A DNA stretch of 64,000 nt from assembly GCA_964391015.1 (NCBI GenBank), contig CAYMKU010000004.1:1-64000 (forward strand). The letters run 5' to 3'. Positions 17,308-26,653 of this stretch are shown piece after piece; position 1 is the stretch's first letter; every line of letters starts with the position of its first letter. The notes below the pieces were generated by a model that made no database searches, was not told the DNA's origin, and worked only from the letters and a program-made list of their open reading frames with translations. The translations under genes and the position numbers were made by a program. This stretch comes from XYD12-FULL-36-8 sp964391015. GTDB lineage: Bacteria > Bacteroidota > Ignavibacteria > Ignavibacteriales > Ignavibacteriaceae.

Positions 17308-19866
17308 TTATCTTCCATCATAAAATTGATCCTGCTTCGTAACTTTCAAATCTTGAAGCTGCGGAGCTTTAACTCTTATTTCAAACCTGTAACCTCTAAA
17401 GGTTCCTACAGGATTCCAAGTAAAGTTCATCAACCAGCAATGCAAATCACGTGAGACTTTAACTTGCGGTGCTGAAAATTCTTTTCTGTCAAAATCATAA
17501 CTGCCTGTTACAGAAAATTTCCAATTTGGCGTAAGATTAAAATTCAAGCTGCCGCTCATGTTGGAATAGCTGTGTGGGTTTGAAGGTAAAGATTTATCGA
17601 GCTGGTAATTGTAACTTAAAGAAATGTCCCAGGGAATAGTGAAATCGGGATCACGATCATCATACAGCCCTTGATAAATTTTTCTGTCTGCTTTTCCAAG
17701 TTCAAATTCACCTTCTGGAAGTGGTGCTTCAGTACCATCTGCCTTTTTTGATTTTAATTTCTCACCTGATAATGTTGTAGATAATGAAAACTGAAAACTC
17801 GTTAATCGCAATAATCCTCTTTTGTTGTTAATTAAAAACTGATTCAGTTCCCTACCAAAATCATCAGCTTCATAGAGAGAATAAGACGAGCTTCCTGAAA
17901 AGTTCAACCATTCACCAACTTGAGTCCTATAACCAATGTTCAACCGAGAAAAATTAACACTGTCTGCAGCTAAATTATAACTTATGCCTGCATCTAAATT
18001 TAAAAGCTGAATTTTATTTTCCTTCGAAGTTGTGTCGGTTGGATCTACAGCAGTTTTCAATTCAAAGATATTTGAAACAGAAAATGATAAGTTCTGTTGC
18101 TCACCTGAGGATACCCCTCCAAATATTTCATTTTGATATTTGCTGTATTTAATTTCTTTCCCAGTTGAATCTTTGTACCTGCCATAATAACCCCAATGTT
18201 GCTTTGAAAAGTCGGGTTGATAATTATAAGCAAGACTGGGACTAACAGTATGTCTTATTGAATTAATCCCTAGCATGTTTGGCTGGAAGATTCCGTAGAA
18301 TCGTGTTGATGCACTTACGCCAGTTGAAAAAGTTCTTACAAAATTAATTCCTTTCACATCCTTTGTAACTACGGAATCCTTACCGGAGAAAGTTGATTTT
18401 ACAATAAATTGTTCAATCCTTTTATTGTACCATTTTTCCTGGTAACGAAAATTGGGAGTTAAACTGAAATGCCCGATTTTTGGTGACGCACTCAAATTTA
18501 TGTTATGTTGAATTCCACCTCTAATTTTCAGATTTCCACTTACTTTATTACGGTTATTCTGAAATTGACCGCTGTAGCTGTAGCCAATCAATTCGTACCA
18601 CTTCTGTTCACCAGAAGTTATTTTCTTTCTGAAGGGATATTTCTGCGGAATGCTAAAGGTTAAATTGGGGAGAACTTCATTTATTTCTCCAGTCTCCAAA
18701 ACTTGCCGTCTGCTGTAACTAAGTGACATGCTGTTACCGGATTCTTCCCAGTTTTTAAAAAAGGTAGCATTGGATCTAATTTCATTTCTAAGTACATCAT
18801 TTAGGTTCACAAGATTTCGCTGAAGTATGTTTCCAGAAAGAAATTCCAACCTAGCATCAAATCTCAACGAAGGATCAAAATTTTGATTGTGATTCCAAAT
18901 TAACCGCCAATTCGATTGCTCATATAAATCAGGATCAGAAGTCTCTTTTTGCCTTAAAAATTCGTATTGCCCTTCAACACTTCCGGTAAAATTATAACGC
19001 TTTGCATATCTAAATCTGCTGTCGAATCTGTAACTTCCACGCGTGTAATAATCACCTTGCAAAGCTAAATCCATGTAATCACTGATTGCCCAAAAGTAAC
19101 CAAAGCGAGAAAAATATTTCCCATAAGTTGCATCATCACCAAATGCAGGAGGAATAATCCCTGATCTTCTTCCAGATTCAATTGGAAAAACGGCAAATGG
19201 CAAAGGAATGGGAAATGGTACGCCACCAAAGAATAACCAAATCCATTTAGCCGTAATCTGTTCCTTGTTTACAACTTTCATTTCATGGGAGTAAAAACAG
19301 TAATGTGGATCAGTTTCACTGCATGTTGTGTAAACTCCATCCTGAACAAAATAAGTTTCACTATCAACCTTCTTAATTTTTGATCCGGTATAGTAAGTTC
19401 CCTCAGATTCAGTTTGAGCAGAAGAAATCAATCCCCTTTTAGTTTTAAAATTATATCTCATTCTGAATCCCTCATAAACTTCGCCTTTATCTTTTAAGAT
19501 TGGCGTACCAGTAAATGATGTTGTGTTCGAATCAGATGGAACTCCGACTGCCTCGATAAAACTTGTCTCAAAATCCACAAAAATATTTGCTGCCTTAAGG
19601 TCGGTTTCTTTGTAATTAAGTGAACCTTCCCCATAGATTTTCATTTTCTTATCTTTAACCAAGTATATAAGAGAATCACTTGCTTTCGAATAAATAACTG
19701 TGTCAACATCATAAGATTTCTTTTTTGTTTGATTTGAAGATGAAGAAGTGTCAGTTTGGTTTGTTACAATCGAATCGGTAATGACCGGTGAATTAGTTTT
19801 TACATCTTGAGAAAAAATAATGCTTGAATAAACGACTAAAACAAAAACTAAAAACTGATGTTTCAT
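17308..19866 (-). CDS. lptD: LptD-like LPS-assembly outer membrane protein
   Basis: An 852-residue outer membrane protein expected to insert lipopolysaccharide into the outer leaflet. Residues 1-19 are a signal peptide (ending SIIFSQ). Residues about 70-200 are the periplasmic OstA/LptA-like beta domain (DKKMKIYGEGSLNYKETDLK). The remainder is a long beta-barrel rich in aromatic and alternating residues (RSGIIPPAFG, GDYYTRGSYRFDSRFRY). Paired Cys residues (TTCSETDPHYC) may form a disulphide. The size fits the longer Bacteroidota form. It lies in an envelope cluster with the T9SS plug protein and lipoproteins. Confidence 0.85.
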   Translation of the reverse strand: MKHQFLVFVLVVYSSIIFSQDVKTNSPVITDSIVTNQTDTSSSSNQTKKKSYDVDTVIYSKASDSLIYLVKDKKMKIYGEGSLNYKETDLKAANIFVDFETSFIEAVGVPSDSNTTSFTGTPILKDKGEVYEGFRMRYNFKTKRGLISSAQTESEGTYYTGSKIKKVDSETYFVQDGVYTTCSETDPHYCFYSHEMKVVNKEQITAKWIWLFFGGVPFPIPLPFAVFPIESGRRSGIIPPAFGDDATYGKYFSRFGYFWAISDYMDLALQGDYYTRGSYRFDSRFRYAKRYNFTGSVEGQYEFLRQKETSDPDLYEQSNWRLIWNHNQNFDPSLRFDARLEFLSGNILQRNLVNLNDVLRNEIRSNATFFKNWEESGNSMSLSYSRRQVLETGEINEVLPNLTFSIPQKYPFRKKITSGEQKWYELIGYSYSGQFQNNRNKVSGNLKIRGGIQHNINLSASPKIGHFSLTPNFRYQEKWYNKRIEQFIVKSTFSGKDSVVTKDVKGINFVRTFSTGVSASTRFYGIFQPNMLGINSIRHTVSPSLAYNYQPDFSKQHWGYYGRYKDSTGKEIKYSKYQNEIFGGVSSGEQQNLSFSVSNIFELKTAVDPTDTTSKENKIQLLNLDAGISYNLAADSVNFSRLNIGYRTQVGEWLNFSGSSSYSLYEADDFGRELNQFLINNKRGLLRLTSFQFSLSTTLSGEKLKSKKADGTEAPLPEGEFELGKADRKIYQGLYDDRDPDFTIPWDISLSYNYQLDKSLPSNPHSYSNMSGSLNFNLTPNWKFSVTGSYDFDRKEFSAPQVKVSRDLHCWLMNFTWNPVGTFRGYRFEIRVKAPQLQDLKVTKQDQFYDGR

Positions 19867-19904
19867 AATTAGTTAAAGTTTATTCACTATTATTCCAGAA
19901 ATAT

Positions 19905-20867
19905 TTATGATTTATAAAATACTAATGCAGAGGCACCTTTTATTCCAGCTTCATTTTTAAGCTTTGCCGGTAATACTTGCACTCTATTTCTCAGTGAAGC
20001 AATTACTCGTTCCATGAGTGATTTATTTATAGCTGTAAATAAAGGTTTTCCAAAACCCGAAACACCACCGCCAATGATAAATGTATTCACATCCAGCAAA
20101 TTACTAACTGAAGCCAAGGCCGAACCAATTTGCTGCCCCATATCATAAATTACATTCTTTGCAAATGAATCGCCTGATTCCGCTGCTTTTTGAATAATGA
20201 TTGGAGATAGTAAATTCAAATCATTTTTAACAAGTTTTAGAATTTTCTGGTCAGATTTAACGGCAAGATCAGATTTTAGTTTTTGGATTAAATAGTTGTT
20301 ACCAACGTATGCTTCGATACATCCAAATGAACCGCAGTTACATCTAGGTCCATTATAATTAATTGTAATATGTCCAACCTCTCCAGCAGCACCAATTTCA
20401 CCGCGATATAATTTTCGATTTAAAATTATTCCACCTCCAACTCCTGTTCCCAAAGTTATCATTACAAATGAATTGAGTCTTTTCCCCGTGCCAAAAATCA
20501 TCTCTCCAATTGCTGCAGCATTAGCATCATTCTCAACCTGACAGTCAATATCAAATTCCTTACTGATGATGTGACCTAAGTTCACTTTAGTCCAGCCGGG
20601 AAAATTCGGTGGATTCTCTACAGTACCTTTCTTAACTGAGACCACACCTGGCGCACCAATACCAATTCCACGAATTTTCTTTTTATTCTTAGCTAATATT
20701 TCTTTAACACCAAGCTTTATTTGCTTTACAACTTTATCAGGTCCACCCTCTGCCTTGGAACTAAGCGAAATTTTCTCTATAAGTTTCCCTTTTTGAGAAA
20801 CGACCCCAATTTTTATATTTGTCCCTCCAAGATCAACCCCGACTGCGTACTTTTCTGCTTTTGCCAT
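19905..20867 (-). CDS. ROK-family sugar kinase (glucokinase-like)
   Basis: A 320-residue cytoplasmic kinase of the ROK family, which phosphorylates glucose or related hexoses with ATP. Seen are the phosphate-binding start VGVDLGGTNIKIGV, the sugar-binding VENDANAAAIGE with its catalytic Asp, GTGVGGGIIL, and the ROK zinc site GHITINYNGPRCNCGSFGC. The IEAY ending of that site is typical of glucokinases. Sugar specificity is not proven by sequence alone. It lies between the LEA-like lipoprotein gene and lptD with 38-39 base gaps. Confidence 0.9.
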   Translation of the reverse strand: MAKAEKYAVGVDLGGTNIKIGVVSQKGKLIEKISLSSKAEGGPDKVVKQIKLGVKEILAKNKKKIRGIGIGAPGVVSVKKGTVENPPNFPGWTKVNLGHIISKEFDIDCQVENDANAAAIGEMIFGTGKRLNSFVMITLGTGVGGGIILNRKLYRGEIGAAGEVGHITINYNGPRCNCGSFGCIEAYVGNNYLIQKLKSDLAVKSDQKILKLVKNDLNLLSPIIIQKAAESGDSFAKNVIYDMGQQIGSALASVSNLLDVNTFIIGGGVSGFGKPLFTAINKSLMERVIASLRNRVQVLPAKLKNEAGIKGASALVFYKS

Positions 20868-20906
20868 TTTATTTATAAGATAGTTTCGAATTGAATTGTT
20901 AATTGA

Positions 20907-21518
20907 TTAATCTTTTGTGAATTCAAAATCTACTATTTTTAATTCTTGTGGATAAGATAAATCACCAAGCATTGTTGAGATAACAGGTTTCGCATAAAGC
21001 GTAATCTGTGATGCTGATCCTTTATTCCCGCCAAGGTTTAACGCAAGATTTATCAAGCTTTCGTAACCTTTGTCTTTAAAGAAACTAAGCAAATCCAAAT
21101 TTATTTGAAGGGGAATTATAGCTACTTGACCCACCCCCGGCACTGTAACTGGCTGTACAATGTTTCCAGAAATAGTCTCCCTATTATCTAAAAGTAATCT
21201 CCATGCAAATGATTTTAAGGTTGCGTCGGTGCTGGGATAACCACCTGTTCCATCATTTGGATTAAGCGCCTCAACGTTCAATGTAAATGATACGGGAAAA
21301 TTCCCTTGTGCAAAAGAAGATGACAACTTAAGAAGATCAACAGCATTAAAATCAGATAACTTAGATTTATTCGATACTGAGATTCCACTTAAAGTAAAAC
21401 TGTTCACATTCCCAAGTTTGAACTTCAACCTTCCGATATTACTAATTGTTTGAAATACACTGCAACTTAAATTTGAAAGTAAGAGCGGTATGATTATAGA
21501 TAATAATATTTTTTTCAA
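20907..21518 (-). CDS. Putative LEA14-like lipoprotein
   Basis: A 203-residue envelope protein. The reading frame is open to 21545, but the better start is the TTG at 21516-21518, which sits seven bases after GGAGA (21526-21530). The TTG at 21543-21545 overlaps the stop of the upstream gene and has no ribosome site. The chosen start gives a compact signal, KKILLSIIIPLLLSNLSC, with a likely lipidated Cys. The body (FPVSFTLNVEALNPNDGTGG, then alternating hydrophobic strands) resembles the LEA14/WHy fold. Function unknown. Confidence 0.65.
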   Translation of the reverse strand: MKKILLSIIIPLLLSNLSCSVFQTISNIGRLKFKLGNVNSFTLSGISVSNKSKLSDFNAVDLLKLSSSFAQGNFPVSFTLNVEALNPNDGTGGYPSTDATLKSFAWRLLLDNRETISGNIVQPVTVPGVGQVAIIPLQINLDLLSFFKDKGYESLINLALNLGGNKGSASQITLYAKPVISTMLGDLSYPQELKIVDFEFTKD

Positions 21519-21541
21519 GGTTATTTCTCCGTTGATTTTTG

Positions 21542-22543
21542 TCAAGATACAGCGATTTTTTTCTGACTCTCTTCAATTTTTCTCATTATAACTTCGGCAA
21601 CTTTGAGTGCATTCAATCCATCTAATCCTGAAACAATGGGGGAAGTCTTATACAAAATAGATTTAACAAAAAGTTCCAGCTCATATTTCAAAGCGTTCAC
21701 CTCTTTAATTTCAGGTTGCTCATAGACTAACCTTTTTCGTTTGTCATCCAATCCGATTTCACCGAACGACAAGCTTGGCTGCTCCACACTCCGCTCTAGA
21801 GAAAGAAGATGATAAACTTCAGAGACTCCCATAATAAAGTCTAATGAAATGTACGCATCGCGCTGAAAGATTCGCATTTTTCTCATTTTCTTCTGAGAAA
21901 TCCTGCTCGCAGTTACGTTTGCAACTGCACCATTTTCAAATTCAATACGTGCATTCGCGATATCAAGATTATTTGAAACAACGGCTACACCATTTGCATC
22001 AATTTTTTTAACCTCACTTTTAATTAAACTGAGAATAATATCAATGTCATGAATCATCAAGTCTAAGACCACAGCAACATCTGTCCCTCGTGGATTAAAT
22101 TGCGCAAGCCGATCAGTTTGAATAAACATCGGTTCTATAATAAATTTTTCCAACGAGATGATTGCAGGATTAAATCGCTCAATGTGTCCGACTTGCAAAT
22201 TCAACTTTCTTTGTGCAGCTATTTGAACCAATTCTTCTGCTTCCGAAATGCTTGCCGTAATTGGCTTTTCTACAAAAACATGAATTCCTTTTTCCAAACA
22301 TTTCTTTGCCACTTTATGATGCACAGTAGTGCTCACAGCAATTGATGCTGCTTGAATGACTTCTAATAGATCGTCAAGTTTATCAAATGCTGTCACTCCG
22401 AATTCAGTTGCAACATCGTAAGCTATTTGAGAATTACTGTCGTAAATTCCTGTAACTTCACATTCAGAAATTTGCTTTAACATTTTTACATGAAGTTTTC
22501 CAAGATGACCTATACCGATTATGCCTATTTTCAATTTTTCCAT
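21542..22543 (-). CDS. Gfo/Idh/MocA-family oxidoreductase
   Basis: A 333-residue NAD(P)-dependent oxidoreductase. The Rossmann start KIGIIGIGHLGKLHVKML binds the nucleotide, HVFVEKPITASISEAEEL carries the conserved EKP motif, and the C-terminal half is the alpha/beta substrate domain. Family members act on sugars, inositols, biliverdin and UDP-sugar precursors; the substrate here is unknown. Its position among envelope genes would fit a role in cell-surface sugar or lipid A precursor synthesis, which is inference. It starts one base after the stop of the T9SS plug gene. Confidence 0.85.
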   Translation of the reverse strand: MEKLKIGIIGIGHLGKLHVKMLKQISECEVTGIYDSNSQIAYDVATEFGVTAFDKLDDLLEVIQAASIAVSTTVHHKVAKKCLEKGIHVFVEKPITASISEAEELVQIAAQRKLNLQVGHIERFNPAIISLEKFIIEPMFIQTDRLAQFNPRGTDVAVVLDLMIHDIDIILSLIKSEVKKIDANGVAVVSNNLDIANARIEFENGAVANVTASRISQKKMRKMRIFQRDAYISLDFIMGVSEVYHLLSLERSVEQPSLSFGEIGLDDKRKRLVYEQPEIKEVNALKYELELFVKSILYKTSPIVSGLDGLNALKVAEVIMRKIEESQKKIAVS

Positions 22544-22544
22544 A

Positions 22545-23807
22545 TTATCTATTTGATATTTTTTTAAATCCTATAATTCTGTCATATCCCCCATAGTTTG
22601 GATCTTTGTAATAAAGAAAAACTTGATATTCATTTGTAGTTTCCCAAAAATTCCCTTCAAGATAAATCCAGTTTTCATCTTTGATCATACCGTTATTAAA
22701 ATATCCGGTAACAAATTGATAATCATAGCTGCCCCTTTTAAGCTGAACAACTTTACTAAAAATTTCCCCTTTCTTTTCAAGCTGATATTCTTCACTTGGC
22801 TGCCAATTATTAAAAGAACCGACGAGAAAAATATCGCCTAAAAATTCCTCAGGGGGTTTGATCTGGAAATTAATGTTCAAATAAGTCGCATAATCATTTT
22901 TATAATTGGTAAGAAGACAGCCCCCATTAAAATCACGACGCCCTAATTTGTAAAACCGCGACATTTCAAAACCAGTAAATTGAGCATTTACATCTCTCGA
23001 AATAAATTTGTTGAAATCTCGAAGATCTGTTTGGCGATATTCATTTCCCGGTAAAATATCTCTTGCCGTAAATGAAAATTCCCTATCGCCATTCCATGAA
23101 TATTGATGCGTGTTTGTATTAAAAGTTCTATCTACAATTATCGGAGAATTGATTTTCCTATTTTGAATAATTTCAACATGATCAACATAAACAGGAAAAA
23201 ATTCATCTGGAAGATTAAATATTGTGGTTAAATTTATTACTCTCCCCACTTCCAGGGGGCTGTACGACTTTTCTTCTAGCATTTCTTTCTTAAGATTCAC
23301 ATTCATCTCTATATCATTATATACAACATAGAATTTTCCATAACCATAAACTTTAGCAGTATCTTGAACATCAGTTATATAAAACACCCACTTCCCGGAG
23401 AATGGGAAATCCACAAATTGATTTTCATTCGGGAATATACCCCTGTAATGGTAACGAGCATTTTCACAAGTAAAAGGAAGAATTTCAAAGTCTAAATCGT
23501 ATTCAATATTTTTCCCGTAGTTAGCTAGAAATATATTATCATATGGTATCCAATTTTTATCACAATATTTGAAAATAATATTCATGTTGGGCAAAACATC
23601 AGAATCAACATCAAATTCAATTGTTAATTTCTGATTATCGCTCTCGAGAGGAGTCAAAATTGGAAATGAAGTTTCGGTATCAGAATATACCCTCAAACTT
23701 TTTATGTTTAACTTCTGAGCCAAAGCATTAAAATTAACAGTGATCAAAGCAATGAAAAAAAGTATTCGCAATGTATTTAACCAACTAGATATTAAAAATT
23801 TCAGCAC
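22545..23807 (-). CDS. T9SS plug protein (DUF5103 family)
   Basis: A 420-residue exported protein (signal peptide about residues 1-30, ending FNALAQ). The order of motifs matches the DUF5103 family, whose studied member PlugA closes the periplasmic side of the SprA translocon: ESDNQKLTIEFDVDSDVLPN, then YHYRGIFPNENQFVDFPFSG, then NLTTIFNLPDEFFPVYVDHV, and a C-terminal carbohydrate-binding-module-like strand set (FLVGSFNNWQPSEEYQLEKK). Four T9SS cargo genes in this window agree with an active system. It overlaps the upstream small ORF by 23 bases. Confidence 0.8.
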   Translation of the reverse strand: MLKFLISSWLNTLRILFFIALITVNFNALAQKLNIKSLRVYSDTETSFPILTPLESDNQKLTIEFDVDSDVLPNMNIIFKYCDKNWIPYDNIFLANYGKNIEYDLDFEILPFTCENARYHYRGIFPNENQFVDFPFSGKWVFYITDVQDTAKVYGYGKFYVVYNDIEMNVNLKKEMLEEKSYSPLEVGRVINLTTIFNLPDEFFPVYVDHVEIIQNRKINSPIIVDRTFNTNTHQYSWNGDREFSFTARDILPGNEYRQTDLRDFNKFISRDVNAQFTGFEMSRFYKLGRRDFNGGCLLTNYKNDYATYLNINFQIKPPEEFLGDIFLVGSFNNWQPSEEYQLEKKGEIFSKVVQLKRGSYDYQFVTGYFNNGMIKDENWIYLEGNFWETTNEYQVFLYYKDPNYGGYDRIIGFKKISNR

Positions 23808-24024
23808 ATTTTACAGAAGCCAAAGGCACAAATATCTTTACAATTTGTTCCTCACGGGAAGTTTCGAGCAATAGTGCATCATCAAATACATCTATCAACT
23901 TACCAGTCTTAAATACGATTTCAAATATTGGTGAATTAGTTTTGGGATCAACTGCCAATCCAAAATTTTCATGTAATGTAACATGCAATGTTTTTCCAAG
24001 ATAAGGTCGCCAATCCATTTTCAT
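23785..24024 (-). CDS. Small conserved-looking protein, possible Sm-like fold
   Basis: A 79-residue soluble protein (KMDWRPYLGKTLHVTLHENF start). GKLIDVFDDALLLETSREEQ followed by IVKIFVPLASVKCAEIF resembles the strand pattern of Sm/Hfq-like or SH3-like barrels, but no family is recognised. Its ATG overlaps the upstream stop (TAATG) and its own 3' end overlaps the plug gene by 23 bases, so translation of the three genes is probably coupled. The tight packing argues that it is a real gene. Confidence 0.6.
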   Translation of the reverse strand: MKMDWRPYLGKTLHVTLHENFGLAVDPKTNSPIFEIVFKTGKLIDVFDDALLLETSREEQIVKIFVPLASVKCAEIFNI

Positions 24025-24752
24025 TATTTTGCCTTTGGGAAAATTATATCAAGAATTTCTTGTTTAAATGAAGTAACATCATCACATAAATAATATTTTT
24101 TTAACATTTGGTTCGCAAGCGATTGCTCACCTGCATTCAGGTAATTTGCAAAAACCGAAGCAATCAAACCTTCATAAAGTTTTGATGTTACACAATTTTT
24201 TGATTTATCACTCGTATAGTAATCCAAAAGTTGAATTAAGTTTGTATTCTCAAAAACGAATGGCTCATAAAGCTCATCGTTAACCAAAATCACCTCACTG
24301 TTTTCCACCTTCCATAAATTTATTGGAAGATACTGCGCTTCAATTAGCTGATTAAAAATTTCAAACTCCGAAGCACCGGTCTCGATAATAACTGCTTCAA
24401 TTTCATCTGAATAAGTAACGAACGGAAAAAAGGAACCGGAATAAATGGAATCAATTAGTTCAAAATACTCTTCAGCATTATAAAGATAAATGATAAAATT
24501 CAACCTCCCATTGGTTATAATTGAATCAATAACAATCATCTCATCAAATTGATCATAATCAATATCGGCAAATGACTCATAGGGGTTATTAAACTGTTTC
24601 TGAAAAACTACCTTCTGTTTTCCATCTTCAACACGCACAAAATTATCTTCAGCAAGAATAAGAAATGAATTAAGGTAGGTAGAATCAATTTGTGCTTTTG
24701 TTGCAGTTTGCGCAAAGAAAAGGATGATAAGAATTGAATATTTCATCAACAA
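24024..24752 (-). CDS. Exported protein of unknown function
   Basis: A 242-residue product with a signal peptide (residues 1-20, MLMKYSILIILFFAQTATKAQ region) and an acidic, aromatic-rich body (SFADIDYDQFDEMIVIDSII). The pattern of an acidic loop in a beta strand recalls VCBS/FG-GAP-like units, but only one is seen. It is the first gene of the eight-gene envelope cluster ending at 16849. Function unknown; a periplasmic role linked to T9SS or LPS is only suggested by position. Confidence 0.6.
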   Translation of the reverse strand: MLMKYSILIILFFAQTATKAQIDSTYLNSFLILAEDNFVRVEDGKQKVVFQKQFNNPYESFADIDYDQFDEMIVIDSIITNGRLNFIIYLYNAEEYFELIDSIYSGSFFPFVTYSDEIEAVIIETGASEFEIFNQLIEAQYLPINLWKVENSEVILVNDELYEPFVFENTNLIQLLDYYTSDKSKNCVTSKLYEGLIASVFANYLNAGEQSLANQMLKKYYLCDDVTSFKQEILDIIFPKAK

Positions 24753-24797
24753 TTAATAAAATTTTTACAATGAAATATACCAATATCAACGGATAAT

Positions 24798-24829
24798 AAT
24801 AAAAATGGCGAATTGTCATTCGCCATTTT
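24798..24829 (-). terminator. Terminator downstream of pntB
   Basis: A perfect 12-bp stem pairs 24802-24813 (AAAATGGCGAAT) with 24818-24829, loop TGTC. On the - strand it is followed by a T-run. It ends the transhydrogenase operon. Confidence 0.8.
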
Positions 24830-24854
24830 GAAATTCCACTAAAATTAAGTTACC

Positions 24855-26258
24855 TCACTCTGCACCTTTACCGGAAAGATGCTTAACTAATTCTCCGATA
24901 ACAGCTTTTGCATCCCCAAATAGCATACAAGTACGATCCGCAAAATAGAGTTCGTTTTCAATGCCAGCAAAACCTGGATTCATCGTTCGCTTAATTGCAA
25001 AACACATTTTTGCTTTATCTGCATCAATGATGGGCATTCCAAAAATTGGACTGCTCTTATCATGCCGTGCAGCTGGATTCACAACATCATTCGCACCAAT
25101 TACAAGCGCAACATCTATCTGCTGCATATCCGGATTGATTTCATCCATTTCAATTAATTTTTCATAAGGTATATTTGCTTCCGAAAGAAGTACATTCATA
25201 TGACCGGGCATTCTTCCTGCAACAGGGTGAATAGCAAACTTAACATCAACTCCCTGCTTAGTAAGTAAATCATACAACTCACGAATTCTGTATTGTGCTT
25301 GGGCAACCGCCATACCATATCCTGGAATTATTACAAGAGAATTGGATTGCTCTAATATTTGAGCAGCACCTTCTGTAGTTTCGGTTTTTACAGTTCTCTG
25401 TTCAACACCAGCTACAGCAGCTTGAACTTGTCCGAATGCTCCAAATAAAACATTTGTGAACGAGCGATTCATCGCCCTGCACATGATGATTGAAAGAATC
25501 AATCCTGAAGAGCCATCAAGTGCGCCAGCAGTAACTAATAGTTTATTATCCAGTACAAAACCCATTGCAACTGCCGAAAGACCTGCGTAGGAATTTAAAA
25601 GTGAAATCACTGTCGGCATATCGGCACCGCCAATCGGAATAATCAGCAAGATACCAAACAGTAATGCCAAGAAAATTATTACGGGAAAAAGAAATTGATA
25701 TTGAACAGGATTGATAACCAGCATTAATCCAAAAATTACGGCAATGCCTAATAATCCTATATTACTGAAATTTTGGAACCGATAGATTACGGGCCGCTGC
25801 GGAATCCATTTTATTTCCTGTAATTTACCAGCCGCCATGAGGCTTCCTGTAAACGTAAGGAACCCCAAAATAATTTCAACAATTATTGCAATCATTCTGA
25901 AGGAAGTTAAATTTTCTGGACCCTCATTAAGCCACAGATAATATTTTGCTGTTCCCACTAGTCCTGCAGCAAGGCCACCGAATGCATGGGATAAAGCTGT
26001 TCGCTGAGGAACCGCTGTTAAAGGAACTTTTGACAATGGTATGCCAACCAAAAAACCGATAACAATAGCAACTGCAATCCATTCCCAATTAACGATTCCG
26101 GGTTCAAGTAAAGTACTGACGATTGCAATACTCATTGCTGCAATACCTGAATATACTCCGCGTCGTGCTGTTTTTGGATCTTTCATTAAATGAAGTGCAA
26201 AGACAAAAAGAGCGGTAGCAATTATATAAGATAATTGAACAATCGCATTAATAATCAT
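24855..26258 (-). CDS. pntB: NAD(P) transhydrogenase subunit beta
   Basis: The beta subunit of the membrane proton pump that moves hydride between NADH and NADP+. At 467 residues it has the usual length. About nine membrane helices cover residues 1-260 and the NADP-binding domain III follows (residues ~290-467), with VIIPGYGMAVAQAQYRIREL, AGRMPGHMNVLLSEA and DVALVIGANDVVNPAA, all diagnostic. It overlaps the stop of pntA2 by four bases (ATGA type). The operon supplies NADPH using the proton-motive force. Confidence 0.97.
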   Translation of the reverse strand: MIINAIVQLSYIIATALFVFALHLMKDPKTARRGVYSGIAAMSIAIVSTLLEPGIVNWEWIAVAIVIGFLVGIPLSKVPLTAVPQRTALSHAFGGLAAGLVGTAKYYLWLNEGPENLTSFRMIAIIVEIILGFLTFTGSLMAAGKLQEIKWIPQRPVIYRFQNFSNIGLLGIAVIFGLMLVINPVQYQFLFPVIIFLALLFGILLIIPIGGADMPTVISLLNSYAGLSAVAMGFVLDNKLLVTAGALDGSSGLILSIIMCRAMNRSFTNVLFGAFGQVQAAVAGVEQRTVKTETTEGAAQILEQSNSLVIIPGYGMAVAQAQYRIRELYDLLTKQGVDVKFAIHPVAGRMPGHMNVLLSEANIPYEKLIEMDEINPDMQQIDVALVIGANDVVNPAARHDKSSPIFGMPIIDADKAKMCFAIKRTMNPGFAGIENELYFADRTCMLFGDAKAVIGELVKHLSGKGAE

Positions 26259-26626
26259 TTTTTGGTCTCCTTCGTTTTGAACATCTTCAGCATTCGATCT
26301 GTAATTAGGAAACCACTTACAATATTTGTCATAGATGCAAAAAGCGCTATTGCTCCCAAAATTGTTATATAGAATGGATAATCATGACCTGTAAGAATCA
26401 AAGAACCTACCACGGCGATGGCAGATATTGCATTTGTTATAGACATCAATGGTGTATGAAGCAGCCGCGAAACACGGGTGATTACTCCTATCCCAATAAA
26501 AGTTGAAAGCATAAATACGAAAAGCATTGAAAAGAAATCCGGCGACTTAACTTCCTCTGCTGCTAAGGTGAAATTTGATAAAAGAAAAATATTTACTATT
26601 AATAAAAATTTAGTTCTTCTTAACAT
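26255..26626 (-). CDS. pntAB: NAD(P) transhydrogenase subunit alpha part 2
   Basis: This 123-residue protein carries the membrane helices that in E. coli form the C-terminal part of PntA. Three to four hydrophobic segments are visible (SMLFVFMLSTFIGIGVITRV, ITNAISAIAVVGSLILTG, FYITILGAIALFASMTNIVS). An extra N-terminal hydrophobic stretch ending LAAEE could be a cleaved signal. The split alpha subunit is common outside the enteric bacteria. It lies 27 bases after pntA1 and overlaps pntB by four. Confidence 0.93.
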   Translation of the reverse strand: MLRRTKFLLIVNIFLLSNFTLAAEEVKSPDFFSMLFVFMLSTFIGIGVITRVSRLLHTPLMSITNAISAIAVVGSLILTGHDYPFYITILGAIALFASMTNIVSGFLITDRMLKMFKTKETKK

Positions 26627-26653
26627 GAGTTAGCTCCTGTTGAATAGTGATTC

